In this document: in pieces, positions 50,775-63,817 of the stretch
How the letters are laid out: the number at the start of each line of letters is the position of its first letter
Position numbering within the stretch: position 1 is the first letter of the stretch
Assembly: GCA_964035575.1 (NCBI GenBank)
Contig: OZ037894.1
Span: 558,001-622,000, forward strand
Direction: 5' to 3'
Source: Rhynchopus sp. YZ270_cl-10
Taxonomy: Eukaryota; Euglenozoa; Diplonemea; Diplonemida; Diplonemidae
Length of the DNA stretch: 64,000 nt
Notes under the pieces: model-generated
What the model saw: the letters and a program-made list of their open reading frames with translations, nothing else
Database searches by the model: none
What the model was told of the DNA's origin: nothing
Position numbers and translations under genes: made by a program

Positions 50775-53700
50775 AAGAACATTGAAATAATATCGATAAA
50801 ACGGGATTTTTTGGGGGCATAACTGAACAATAAGAAGACCAAGGGGGAGGGAGGGGGGGCTTTTTTTTCTACGTCTCTTTCGTTTTCGTATGGGGGTTTT
50901 TATCATGATTGTCAACCTCTAGGACTGCCTGGTGGGTCCACCCCGGTGCACCATATACCAAAATACAATGTCACGAGAGGGCTTTGTATTTCAAGTCAAA
51001 TTTCGGAAATTTCCGCCGTTTTTTTAGTGTCTGCGTCCGTAGAGGCGTTTGCACTTTCCAAGCTTTCCAAGCTTTCCCCCTTTTTTTTTGGAATTGTCAT
51101 TCATCGCACTCTCCAATGATGCAATGCCCGATGATATATTCCAACCCTTTTTCTGGTGAATTTCAGCGACCAGAGGAAAGGATTATGTTATCTCTCTCTT
51201 TTTTTCTTCCTTCTTCTTCAATTCGAGAAAGGGTACATGCTTTCCCTGATGGCCTGGTCCACCTCCCCCCCCTTTTTTTCTCTTGAAGGTGTGTCATGTG
51301 TCCTCCCCAATGGGTGTGAGACCATCCACCTTTCAACACCCCAGCACGATAACGATAGTAGTAAAGAAGATGTGGTCGCTAGAGAGAGAGAGGGTCACAT
51401 TCACCTTTTTTTTTCAATTTTTCTTTAAAACCACATTTTATTTTTGTGTCATTTAGTGTGCAAAAAGTGCTCTTGATGTGTAATTTTTTTAAAAAAGAGG
51501 AGACGACGCTTGGTGGACAAAACTCCATCTTTCGATTGAAAATAATATCTTAATCATTGTGTCTTGTATTCGTTGAGAGTACCTTCAGAGTGTCTCCACT
51601 CATTGAAGGATTTTTTTCAAAAAAAATCTGGGGCTTTTTTTTTTTTTTTTTACAGGTGACCCGAGAGGTTTGGGTTCGTCTTTCCTTCCCTCCCTTTTTT
51701 TGTCAAAGGGTAGAAGAAAAGGGTTAGTTTAAATGGCAGTTGGCCCTTTTTGCTTGTCTGCTGGAGAGTGTTGTGGTTAAAATGTTCAACAAAAAAAAAT
51801 GTTTATGAACAATACGAAAAGAGAGAGAAAAAAAAACTCACACAAAAGAATAATCTGTTCAGTACTTTTCTGTGGAACGAAAAACTTAAAGAAAGCATTA
51901 GTGAAATGCAAAATAAACATTTTTTTTTTTTGGAGAGGGGGTTAGCGGATCGTTCTTACTTTTTATGAGGGAATTGGAGGGGGTGGTTAAATTGGTCGGT
52001 TTTTTGGGTTCATCACACTCACGGGTAATAAATATTTTTTTTTTGTCTTTTTTTAGAATGATGCAACATACAAAAGAAGGCCAATGCGATATCAACTGTT
52101 CTTCATTAGCAAGGCTTTCACTCTTCCCGAACCTCGAGTATGCACGAAACGAGGCGAAGCATGATTTTTTGCAAAATATGTTAACTCTTCTTTAGTCGAT
52201 AACGATTTTGATCAAAATATTGACTAAAAAACGAGAGGTTTTGAGGTTCGTATCCGGAGGGAGAAAGAAAAATTTTAAAAAAGCCTTCCCCCTGGGGCTG
52301 GGTATCACAGCGTGAGGGTTTTGTCGCGCACACAAGCCTGGTCGTGGGAGGGGATTTCTTTTTTAAAATCTTCTTCTCTTTTTTTTTCATTTTCTTTCCC
52401 TTTTTTTCCCTTTTCAAGGTGACTTCATTGGTTGGCGTTCATCTTACAGTTTTTTTTTCTCTTTGTGTTTGTCGTTTTTTTGTTCTTCTTCCCTTCGCGC
52501 TTCTAGCCTTGGGTTCTCCTGACAGAAGATGTGATAGGGTCTGTTGGTGGTAGTGATGAAGGTGGTCTTGTCATGCAGTTGCGTGAAGCAGTTATGGCGT
52601 TATGTTGTGTTCTTCCCCAACTTCCCCCTCATGCGCATTTCGCATTAAAAAAGCAAAATAAAAGCAGAGAAAAAATAATAATGGTTTCTTGTTTTAAAAA
52701 AGGGCTGAGGTATTCCCAAGCCTTTACCGGTGTTAGTGATTTTTGTGGTAAATTTTTCCATTTTGTTTAGTAGGCAAGCTCAGCGAGGCTTTCGTTCAGG
52801 AGCTACCACAGCACTTAAAGTAGCGAGGAAAGTCCCCAAGTTTTTTTTTTATAAAAAATTGGATGCATAGAACCTCCTTGTACTTTCTCTTCTTTCAGAT
52901 GAAGTATCGTAAAAGTAACTATTTTGGGGGGTAAAAATGACCCAAATTTCAGATTTTCCTCAATTGTTCCAGTTTTATTACGTTCCAGAATTATTGGACG
53001 ATTTTCCCGGTCCTTGTGGTGGTGGGATGCGGCTGGCAAGTCATACCAGGCCTGCATCCTTGGAAGCAGAGTACCGCTCGAACCGACGTACCAGCCGTAT
53101 AATTGGGAGGATCAGATACACTGACGCGAGTGTCAGTCAAGCGCTGGAACTATATAATCACTTCTTCCCTGGGATGTAACAAAGCTCCAAGGTTTGAAAA
53201 AAAAAAGAAAAAATCCAAAAACACCCCGGTCTTGTTACGCCCCAGAAGTTACTTTTTACGGTATAAGTTTTTTTTTTTTTTTTTCACTGTAACCTACCAT
53301 GGTAGGCGTGACGCTGACTACGCGGTAGTTATTGGTAGCCGCGCCACTGGTACTGCCTCTTGCTTAGTTTTGTTGTTGTGCTACTTAGCGGGGTTCCACA
53401 CTGCGACGGGGCAGGGGGGAAGTTTTATAATTATATGTTCGAAAAAAAAACAATCCTCCTCCCATAATCTCTCAGGCGAAAAAAAAAAAAAACGAAGCAA
53501 TATTTCAGAGAGAAAAAAAAATACTTCTCCCCGTGTTTCCCCCCTAATATTGTTCTCACACTTCGTTTGCTTGGTTTAAAACCGCGTTCTTTTTTCTTAA
53601 AGACGGACCTTTTTTTTCAGTGTTTGAAATAAATAAGTTGTATGTAAACCCCGTGAGGTTGGAGGACGGTGCAGCAATGTCTATCAGCTGCTGTAGTACA

Positions 53701-53928
53701 AAAGGCTTCGGCATTCAAGCATATGTGTTGAGTACTTTACGCCCACCAAAAAAATAACGAGGGGGGTGTACTGTTCCTTTTAAAAGTGACACCCCCTCCC
53801 CTCGTCCCACAACATCCGCACGCTATTAGGCTTTCAAAAAAAAAATGCGGCAAGGCGGGGTGGGAGGTTTTTGTTCAAAATAATGTTGTTCCTGCTTCAT
53901 AACCCTCCACACCACAACAACAGCACAC
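50775..53928. other. 3.1-kb intergenic spacer with repeats
   Basis: Contains a CACGAGAGGGCTT repeat (50919-51000), a fragment of the GGTTCGATAACCC family (51028-51068), the second AAAACTCCATCTTTCGATTG repeat (51508-51555), GAGGTTTGGG and GGTTGGCGTTCATCTT motif copies (51653-51685, 52417-52447), a small hairpin ACTGAC..GTCAGT (about 53119-53136) and the retroposon tail at 53268-53420. Short frames at 52531-52770 and 52937-53179 have some protein-like composition but no supporting signal. Confidence 0.55.
53268..53420 (-). repeat. Poly-A retroposon 3' end, second long copy
   Basis: Nearly identical to 33085-33237. AAGTTTT flanks both sides (just before the T-run and from 53420 on), a likely short target duplication that is partly hidden by the T-run. 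Confidence 0.78.
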
Positions 53929-53972
53929 AGGAAACGGGGCTACACGAACAGACAACCCTGCCCCACCCCACG

Positions 53973-55328
53973 ATGTCGTGGCAGCACCGGTCCACGTCAG
54001 CGCAGAGTGTCCTCTTCTTTGTTGCAGTGGTGCTGTCGCAGGGGCTGCCGGTGGGGTGCACACCAGGCACATTCCCCTTCACAGTTGTTGCCATACCGGG
54101 TGAGTATGGGAACACCACGAACGGAGGGAACAGCTCGAACGTTGCTTACACGCTCAGGAACAGTGGTTCCAGCTTTGTTACACAAGGGGAGTTCAGGAGT
54201 GGGTTTGCACAGCAATGTGCCAGTGGTGTGACGGACACGCTTGTCTTCTGTGTGGGTGAAACCGAAAGCGACGTGTACTCCCTGACTGTGTACGACACAG
54301 CCCAGCCTGCCTTCGTGGTGTTGGTGCACGATGCCCCAAGGTACTTCGATGTCGGTGCGGGCAGTGGTGGCATGGTCTTCACTGCACACCAGCCTGGGAT
54401 GCTTCTTGTTGGGGTGGGGACTGTGCTGTATCTCGTTGATGTAACGTCACCAGAGGACCCGAAGATCACGCTGGCTGTTCGCCTCACGGTTGCGCAGATT
54501 GTGGGTGTGCAGTGCAGTGGTGAGCACGTTGCAGTCCACGCAGTTGAGAGCGCTGGTGTGCAGGAGAGTGTTTATGTGTATCGCTTTTTGGATTCAATTT
54601 TGGAGAATGTTGGGGAAATCCCAATGAACGATGTAGTGTCGTGGGATATCAATGGAGGTGTGTTCGCTGCCTGCTTTAAGCACATGTATAGGACAACTGC
54701 TGGCTTTGCTCTTTCTGTTGCGACCATTGGCGACACTATCAGCGACTTCAAGAACATCAGCCTTCCTCCGATCGGTGCATTGAACTATCGGGTTCGCATT
54801 CTTGCTGAAGGGACCATTGCAGTGTTCTTCTGCAGCACCAAGGGCTATGTGCTGCTCGTGTCTGAAGATGGTGGCCCGTTTCTTGCGGCAATTAATGCGC
54901 TGACCGACACGCCGGAGTTCGTTGAGCATGCAGAGATGGTGGCGCTGGATGGATATGTGTTCCTTACGTCTGCGGTGAGTCTGCATGTGTTGTCTGCTGT
55001 GGGCGCAACGGAGTGGTACCAAGCCAATATAGTGCCGTTTCGCACCCCAATGCAGATCACCTTCACACAGAGCAGCCCTGCCGCGAAGAACAACGTGATC
55101 ATGCTCACAGTCGCTGCCTCGCTCGCCTTTGGCTGCCTCCTCGCAGTCCTTGCACAGCTCTATCTCGAACACTCCAAGCAGAGCAAAGAAAGACTTAGAA
55201 TCATCGTTCCCCAGAAGGAAGACACCACATCAACAAAACCCGTCTTCCTGGTCTCTAGCGACCTCAAACGGAACAGCATGTGGGCAGAGATGCCCACAGC
55301 AAGTCAATCAGTAACGACTGAGAAATAA
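53973..55328 (+). CDS. Type I membrane protein with propeller-like ectodomain, copy 1
   Basis: A 451-aa single exon. It has a signal peptide (SVLFFVAVVLSQGLPVGC, about 12-29), an ectodomain of some 340 residues made of beta-strand repeats (for example MLLVGVGTVLYLVDVTSPED, which resembles an LVIVD-type propeller blade), one membrane helix (IMLTVAASLAFGCLLAVLAQ, about 375-398) and a cytosolic tail of about 50 residues ending SVTTEK. N-glycosylation sites lie in NTTNGGNSSN (about 49-58). The start chosen follows a CACACAG acceptor at 53930; the longer upstream frame is not used because the homologous copy starts at the same ATG. A receptor or adhesion role is possible; family unknown. Confidence 0.82.
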   Translation: MSWQHRSTSAQSVLFFVAVVLSQGLPVGCTPGTFPFTVVAIPGEYGNTTNGGNSSNVAYTLRNSGSSFVTQGEFRSGFAQQCASGVTDTLVFCVGETESDVYSLTVYDTAQPAFVVLVHDAPRYFDVGAGSGGMVFTAHQPGMLLVGVGTVLYLVDVTSPEDPKITLAVRLTVAQIVGVQCSGEHVAVHAVESAGVQESVYVYRFLDSILENVGEIPMNDVVSWDINGGVFAACFKHMYRTTAGFALSVATIGDTISDFKNISLPPIGALNYRVRILAEGTIAVFFCSTKGYVLLVSEDGGPFLAAINALTDTPEFVEHAEMVALDGYVFLTSAVSLHVLSAVGATEWYQANIVPFRTPMQITFTQSSPAAKNNVIMLTVAASLAFGCLLAVLAQLYLEHSKQSKERLRIIVPQKEDTTSTKPVFLVSSDLKRNSMWAEMPTASQSVTTEK

Positions 55329-57020
55329 GGAAGTCTTGTGTGTCGTGTGGCAGCGTTAGTGCACCCGCTTGTCATCCAGCTTCCCACCATGACATCACCT
55401 TCACGCATTTTGAACGCTTTTACTTTTTTGTTGCTCAGATCTGAATGTTTTACCTCTGATTACTGTGTTGTATCGTCTCGCAACAGACTGACAATGATCA
55501 TGACGTGGACGCCACAGAGGAGAAGCGACCTTTCTTAGCAGAAAACATCACCTTGTTTGCATATTGCCCTTATTTGCAAGAAAAATACATAGCATCTCTG
55601 TGGCTGTTCTCTAGGGCAGCTGTGCCTCAAGGTTTTTAGTGAATTTGTTTCTGGCTTACGAACTATTTTTTTAGCCACCACATCCCAGGGCTATTTCTAA
55701 AAACCTGTCCCTGTCCCTGATTTTTGGAAAATGAAAGTTGCCAAAAAATTTGCACGGGGCTTATATACAGGGCTGCCAAAAAATTTGCACGTACTACAGT
55801 ACTTACAGAGAGGGGGGGGATGGGCTTTCTGCTTGAAGAAAGTTGCCGATTTTTTTTGTGTTGGAAAGTTTTCTTCCAGATTGTGCAAGTAACGGGGGTT
55901 TTGATGTTTTCTGAAAAAACAGAGAGGGCGCATCAGGCCGCATGCCGGAGGTGCTATGATGGGGTTTCTTAGAAAACTTGTTCTCTACACTAACATCACA
56001 CTGGCACCGTACTCATTTTAACAAAAACCAAGAACTTGCCCAATTCTGCAAATTGACCCCACCACAGAACGGACGGATTCCGGAAATGCAAATGCCGGTG
56101 TTTTCGCGCATTTTCATGTTTCAGCATCTGGGAGAGAAAATCTGGGTTGTGGGATTTACCTTGGCCCCTTTACCTTACACTCATTTTGACCAAAACCAAG
56201 AACTTGGCCATTTCTGCAAATTGACCCCACCACAGTGCGGACAGATTCCGAAAATGCCAATCGCAGTATGTTTTGGGGCTGAAAAATTTTCAGGGGAAAT
56301 TTTTTTTTGAGCAGCATTTTTTGGCCGAAAATGGGCCCCACGTATAAGCAACCGGGCTCATATTTTCAAAAAATTTAAGTGGTCAAAAAATTGTCCAATT
56401 TTCGAGATTGACCCCACCACTGCACGGGTGAATCCCAAAAATGCAAATAAGGATGTTTTTGGCACAAAATAAATCTGCCAAAAAAATTGTGTCCCGGATT
56501 GGATTTTGGACCCCCCGGACCCCATATTTAGAAATAGCCCTGGCACATCCCTCTCTCTTTGCTATTGCTGTGTTCTCGTTTTCTTTTCACTCTTGCATGT
56601 TACGAAGTTTGAATACCACAGCCAGTCGTGTTTTTCTGCAATGTGTATTGCGGCTTCTGCGTCTGGCCTGGTCTTTATTGTTTGTCATAATAACCAGCAA
56701 GATTTTTGAAATTGTTTTATTCAATGTCTGCATCCTGATGAGGTGTTGATATCCAAATCTTAACATGTTTGTTTATTGCTTCTGTTTATTTCGCACTGCT
56801 TGCTGGTCCTTATTTTTGTTTAGCTCTGCCGAGTCAGTGTACCAACACTTCTTGGCCTGTTTGGATGGTGCCTTCTCTGGTCAATTCCAGGCACCTTAGA
56901 CTTCCTAGTGTGAATGTTGAGGAATAATCATTGGAAAAAAGTAGATCTGCCTTTTGTGTTTTCCTTCCCATTGCATTGCCGTTGACACAACGAACCCTCC
57001 ACACCACAACAACAGCACAC
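55329..57020. other. Spacer between the duplicated genes
   Basis: Most of the middle is the hAT MITE at 55686-56542. The rest is unique A/T-rich DNA with no exon recognised. Similarity between the two gene copies resumes only at about 56992. Confidence 0.6.
55686..56542. mobile_element. Non-autonomous hAT-type MITE between duplicated genes
   Basis: Ends are CAGGGCTATTTCTAAA and its inversion (13-15 bp exact). The flanking octamers CCACATCC and GCACATCC differ at one base. The interior has the paired TTTTGACCAAAACCAA units (56010-56260) also found at 13388-13650, and a block shared with 18990-19140. No transposase. Confidence 0.8.
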
Positions 57021-57064
57021 AGGAAACGGGGCTACACGAACAGACAACCCTGCCCCACCCCACG

Positions 57065-58369
57065 ATGTCGTGGCAGCACCGGTCCACGTCAGCGCAGAGT
57101 GTCCTCTTCTTTGTTGCAGCGGTGCTGTCGCAGGGGCTGCCGGTGGGGTGCACACCAGGCGCATTCCCCTTCACCGCAGTGGCCATACCGGGTGGGTATG
57201 GGAACACCTCGAATAAGGCTTACACGCTCAGGAACAGTGGTTCCATCTTTGTGCCAGAAGGAGTGTTCAGGAGTGGGTATGCACAGCAATGTGCCAGTGG
57301 TGTGACGGACACGCTTGTCTTCTGTGTGGGTGAAACCGAAAGCGACGTGTACTCCCTGACTGTGTACGACACAGCCCAGCCTGCCTTCGTGGTGTTGGTG
57401 CACGATGCCCCAAGGTACTTCGATGTCGGTGCGGGCAGTGGTGGCATGGTCTTCACTGCACACCAGCCTGGGATGCTTCTTGTTGGGGTGGGGACTGTGC
57501 TGTATCTCGTTGATGTAACGTCACCAGAGGACCCGAAGATCACGCTTGTTGTTCACCTCATGGTTGCGCAGATTGTGGGTGTGCAGTGCAGTGGTGAGCA
57601 CATTGCAGTCCACGCGGTTGAGCGTGATGGTGTGCAGGAGAATGTTTATGTGTATCGCTTTTTGGATTCAATTTTGAAGAATGTTGGGGAAATCCCAATA
57701 TTCGGTGCAAAGTCATGGGATATCAATGGAGGTGTGTTCGCTGTCTGCTTCAAAGATATTTATGAGTTCACTACAGTCGCTGCTGTTTCTGTTGCGACCA
57801 TTGGCGACACTATCAGCGACTTCAAGAACATCAGCCTTCCTACGGCCAATACAGACATCAACTACCGGGTGAGCATTCTTGCTGATGGGACCATTGCAGT
57901 GTTCTACTGCACCTACAGGTGCGCGACCTATGTACTGAGCGTGTCTGAGGATGGGGACACGTTTGTTGCGGCATTTCGTGGGCTGACCGACACGTTAGGG
58001 TTCTTTGAGCGTGCAGAGATGGTGGCGCTGGATGGATATGTGTTCCTTACGTCTGCGGTGAGTCTGCATGTGTTGTCTGCTGTGGGCGCAACGGAGTGGT
58101 ACCTAGCCAATATAGTGCCGTTTCGCACCCCAATGCAGATCACCTTCACACAGAGCAGCCCTGCCGCGAAGAACAACGTGATCATGCTCACAGTCGCTGC
58201 CTCGCTCGCCTTTGGCTGCCTCCTCGCAGTCCTTGCACAGCTCTATCTCGAACGCTCCAAGCAGAGCGAAGACACCACATTAGCAACTAACCCTGTCTTC
58301 CTGGTCTCCAACGGTCTGAAGCGGGGCAGCCTGTGGTCAGAGATGCCCACAGCAAAGGGGGCTACCTAG
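57065..58369 (+). CDS. Type I membrane protein with propeller-like ectodomain, copy 2
   Basis: 434 aa, a tandem paralogue of the gene at 53973. The signal peptide and first 35 codons, the central blade region, the membrane helix and the 70 bp of 5' leader are nearly identical. Copy 2 lacks the asparagine-glycosylation cluster after PGGYGN, has diverged ectodomain stretches (about 205-225 and 255-290) and a shorter, different tail ending MPTAKGAT. The mosaic of near-identical and diverged blocks suggests gene conversion or selection on exposed loops. The leader acceptor is the AG at 57022. Confidence 0.82.
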   Translation: MSWQHRSTSAQSVLFFVAAVLSQGLPVGCTPGAFPFTAVAIPGGYGNTSNKAYTLRNSGSIFVPEGVFRSGYAQQCASGVTDTLVFCVGETESDVYSLTVYDTAQPAFVVLVHDAPRYFDVGAGSGGMVFTAHQPGMLLVGVGTVLYLVDVTSPEDPKITLVVHLMVAQIVGVQCSGEHIAVHAVERDGVQENVYVYRFLDSILKNVGEIPIFGAKSWDINGGVFAVCFKDIYEFTTVAAVSVATIGDTISDFKNISLPTANTDINYRVSILADGTIAVFYCTYRCATYVLSVSEDGDTFVAAFRGLTDTLGFFERAEMVALDGYVFLTSAVSLHVLSAVGATEWYLANIVPFRTPMQITFTQSSPAAKNNVIMLTVAASLAFGCLLAVLAQLYLERSKQSEDTTLATNPVFLVSNGLKRGSLWSEMPTAKGAT

Positions 58370-61300
58370 GGCACGGCGTATTGGGTTGTGTTGCGCTCTG
58401 TGCATGAGAGCCTTTTTTGTGAAGGACAAAAGTTTACATTAGAGTCTGGAGAGAGAGAGAGAGAGAGAGAGATGCTTGCGCTGTCAACGTATTTAATGTC
58501 TTTCGGGTTCTGAGTATGTTTTGTAGAGGTACACTGTCACGAGAGGGTTGTATTCCAAGTACATTTTGTTTTTTTTTATCAGATGTAAACCACGAAATGG
58601 AATGTAGGACTGCATGGTTGGGTGTCCACCCCCGGTACAGCCGGTCATTGTACCAAAGGTACACTGTTCACGAGAGGGCTTTGCATTTCAACTCTACTTT
58701 GTTTGGTTGTTCAATGTGCGTATTTTCTATTAGTTCCAGAGCGGGCAGCGTTCTCAAGCGAAGTATAGCTCAACTTGCTGCATATCTCGCACACCCATGC
58801 TGTTTAGAGACTGTGGTTTGTTGCCATGCTTATGTGCGAACTGTGTGCATAGATAGCATCAACTTCTCCATCAGTCTGTTCAGTATTTTGAATATTTTTT
58901 TTGTATAAAACAACTTGTTGTCAATTCTAAAAAGATTGGAAGCAGCGCTGCAGGGCAAACAAAACGGATTGAAAAAAACAGAAGCTTGCTTGTTTTCTTT
59001 GAGTACTCAATTAACCACAACAACCTTACTTCAGTTTAACACATTTTTTCACCTTTTTGTTTTCCCGGCTTTGAGCGCACAAACAAAAGACCCGATCTTT
59101 TTTTTTTTTTTTTTTGAGTTTTGTTCAGTGTCTTATCCAGGAATCCAGATTTTCAGTTTGGGGGGGGTCAGTTTGTTTTTTTGCCCGATTTTTTTTTTTT
59201 CAGCACGACCAGGGAAGACATCGGTAACATAGTGAACTGTATGTTTTTTTTCATGTTTTACACTTTTCTATTTTTTACTTTTATTTTATTTCTCTTTCTT
59301 GTGTGTTTGCTGAGGTTTTCTATCTGATACACAGACAGGATGTGTTGGTATTTGTTTGGATTGGTAGCAATTATTGCACGGAATACTTTACGTATACACG
59401 GCAGCCATCAAGACCAAGACTCTTTAGGTTACTCTTCCTCCTGGTGATCAGACATTACATCCAGTAAGGACAGAGAAAGGAATAAGAAAAAAGAAAAAAA
59501 AAACTTTTGTATTTTGTGTATTCCCGAAACAAAAAACTGAAGTAGAAGGTACCAAATGTTCACACGAACATCGGTTTCACGATATTCACCCACCATTTAA
59601 AGGGAAATCACTGAAGATGTCCACCCTTTTGAATACAACTGTATGATTCTTAGGACTGAAACAGGGTTAATATCAGAAACCAATCTACTGAAGTTTCAAC
59701 TTGTGCATGAAGCATTTTACTTTTCTTTTCTACGTTTTGCAAAACACACAACATAAAAAGAAAGATGGGACCATTTTTGTTGATCCCTCACCATATACTA
59801 TCAATTTATTGATTGCATATGATGAAAATACTTTTGCGGAGCAAAAAAAACAATATAAATGGCGCCGCAGGCGAAAAAAATTTTGGGCACGGTGTAAAAA
59901 TACAGCTTTTTACCCCACGCCGGGGAAACACCTCAAAATCCAGCTGGGAAAACTGACCCCCCCCCACCGGCCCAAATTTCCGGCGAAAATTTGGGGGGGG
60001 GGGGGGTCACTGACCCCCCCCCCCCCCCCAACCGGCCCAAAAAATACACTGGTTTTGTTGCGTCATTGTCACGCAACTAATTCTTCCAGGCAACCTACTG
60101 TGGAGGTATTCATCAGTTTAAGTGTTCGTTTTTTTCCCCCCCATCTTTCACCATTTTCTTTTAGTTGTTCAAGGTTTGCGAAGAGAAAAAAACCAGAAAA
60201 ATGAAAAACCCAGCGTTTATACATTCTTTGATAACAGCCATTTGTCTCCACCCCCCCCGCCTGTTACTGGTGTCGTGTTTAGTAGACTGTGTTGGTTGCG
60301 TTGTAACGGGAAGCGATCCCCCCTCCCCATTCTGTTATCAAAGATGAAGTGGCGATACAATGATATACAAAACAAGCTGTGTCTCTTGTTTTCTCTTCTG
60401 TTGTTGGCCTCAGGGTTCATCCGGATGGCTGGCATCGCATGTGGTCAGTCGGAGGTTGCCTGCATCAATAACTACCCTTTGTTGTTTTGTTGATAAATTG
60501 TTGAGTAGTGCAGTTGCCTCGGTTGTGTTGCTACCGTTGTGCAATCTCCACTGTCTTGTTTTGTTGCAATCAACGAAAAGAACCCTTTTTTTTTTCCCCC
60601 TTTTACTTCCCTATCAGAGTTACTATAGTTTTCTTTTGCATCTTTCCCGCAGACTGAAGTGTTGGTGGTGTTTTTTTATCTTTCTATGTGCCTTACAGGC
60701 TCGGTCATATTTCATCAAGGCAGGGTTTTGTTTCTCCCTTTACACTGTCTTTTTTTCTTCTGGGCTGGCATCATACTGTGTGTGTACTCCGGAGGTGCCT
60801 GAATCAATAACTCTATTATTTTGCTAATGATCCTAACACAAAGGCTCATGATTATCTTACCAACCTTTGTCTCTCGCTTCTGTTCGCTTCATCAGAGCTT
60901 TTTGATTTTTTTTTGTGTCGATATTTCGTGTGTTTTGTTTCGCAAAAAAAGTGAAGCGAGAGACGAGAATGCTGTCTGTTGCAGGGGTACTTTGTTCTTT
61001 CATGTATGGGTTGGCATTGTACGGCGACGTTCACGACGGATCTTGCCATCAGAAGGATATTGGCCTGACGCTGTGTTTTGTGCAGTTGATGTGTCACGAT
61101 GAAGTAGAACACAGCCACCAGCAGACAGGGGGAGGGGGGGGAGGGTGGGGCGGGTGATACCTACGCCGTGTGCTGCCTCCGTGAGGCATGTCTTTGCATA
61201 TGTTTGTTTTGTTTTCTTCCTTCGTCTTTCGATGCTATGTTCAGGTGTTAGTGTCGCTGCTTTGCGCAGTCTTTCTTTAATTCTTTGATTTTCGTCTTTT

Positions 61301-61562
61301 TGGATGTCAAAAGAAAAGTCAAAACCATCCCCCGACAATATGTTTTTTGGCTTCGTTTAGCTGTCATTCCAGACAGTCTTGTTCACTATACAGAAAGGGA
61401 GAAAAAATCACAGCACTTTCTACATTCTAATACTATCAATTTATTGATTGCATAATATTATGATGAAAATACATTCCACCCCCATCCAGGAATTTCTGTT
61501 CTCCCCTACTACACTCGTTTATTTTGTTTTGTTTGCTTTATTCTTTTTTGCTTTACTTTTCA
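58370..61562. other. 3.2-kb intergenic spacer with repeats
   Basis: Includes a GA microsatellite (58449-58474), two CACGAGAGGGCTT repeats (58522-58562 partial, 58602-58700), a hAT-related block with G/C-run palindrome (59836-60056), GGTCAGTCGGAGG repeats (60412-60475; 60763-60815), an inverted GAGGCAACTACAC repeat (60489-60551) and a duplicated ACTATCAATTTATTGATTGC sequence (59797 and 61433). A - strand stretch near 61170-61356 has a protein-like frame (IQKDENQRIKERLRKAATL) but no gene signals. Confidence 0.55.
59836..60056. mobile_element. hAT-MITE-related fragment with long G-run/C-run palindrome
   Basis: TTTTGCGGAGCAAAAAA and TGGCGCCGCAGGCG match MITE copy 2 (5741-5790). The palindrome GGGGTCACTGACCCC, extended by runs of G and C, matches the left part of the MITE at 22320. 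Termini are missing. Confidence 0.55.
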
Positions 61563-61603
61563 GTTTCTGTTTTACCCTTTTTACAACACAAAAAAAAAAA
61601 AAA

Positions 61604-62879
<1,276 letters not shown>

Positions 62880-63771
62880 AAAAAGAATTTTCATTTTGAC
62901 TAAAGAAAGAGAGGGGGAAAACACACAAAAAAAAACAAAAAAAAAAAAACTCACACATTCGTTTACACGCCAATACAGTTATATTTCCATTTCCCCACCC
63001 CTTCTCAGTTAGAAGAAACAAAAAAGAGTTCTTTTTCGGTAGTTTTCCTGAACAAAAATAATATGGAAACATTAAGAAGCAAAAGGGTGAAAACTGAGAG
63101 GTTTTTGCCCTTTGATGTAATGTTTTTCAAAAAAAAAAATGTCCTTTTTTTTTATTGCTGTGATAATGCACGAAAGGCTGATCATCGAGCAACTTATTCC
63201 TTTATTTTAAAGATGTGTGTGTGTGCGAGAGAGACACATTCATCTTACATTTTTTTTTTTTTTTAAAGTTGTGCAAATTTGTTCATAACATATGATATGA
63301 TAAAGGAAGGGGGAAAAAAAAAAGTCAAAATGTACTACTACCCAGACCCGAACTCTTTCCCCACTCCCCAATACAAAAATCTCCTCTCCTATTTTTTTTT
63401 TTCATATTTTGTCTTTTCCCAGTACACCATTTTTATATTTCCCCCCCACGGGAGGGAAAGAAAAAAAAATTTTCTAACGGTCCCCTCCTCTCCTCTCCCG
63501 CAAACAAAACACCAAAAAACCCCTCAAAAAATAACTCTAAAAAAAAGTGACTTTTTTGTTTGAATTCATTTCTAAAAAAAAAATCAACCTTTGTTGACGC
63601 ACATCACGAAAAGAAATGTAAGACTGCTCATGGTAAGGGGGGATTCCACCCCCCTCCGGTACATTGGTTATGCACCAAAGGTACACTGTTCACACGCTTT
63701 TGTATTTTACATCAACCTTTTTTTTCCTCCTCCTCCTCCTCCTCCTCCCCTCAAATTCGACCCTTTTTCTC
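62880..63771. other. Intergenic spacer
   Basis: A/T-rich with homopolymer runs. A CACGAGAGGG-family repeat, here with CACTGTTCACACGCTTT, lies at 63616-63712 and runs into a CTCCTCCTCC tract. No exon recognised. Confidence 0.55.
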
Positions 63772-63773
63772 AG
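63720..63773 (+). promoter_or_regulatory. CTC-rich tract and CAG: probable trans-splice acceptor
   Basis: A long CTCCTCCTCC tract, then CCCTTTTTCTCAG ending at 63773, 44 nt before ATG 63818. Confidence 0.5.
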
Positions 63774-63817
63774 TCATCATCGAGCACTTTGCTTGACAAT
63801 ACACTAAGAGTAATACA

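Noticed and set aside
60821-61157. Short + strand frames ending in a poly-Gly run
   Set aside because: The Gly run is a translated G-tract; no acceptor, no motif and no codon bias like the confirmed genes.
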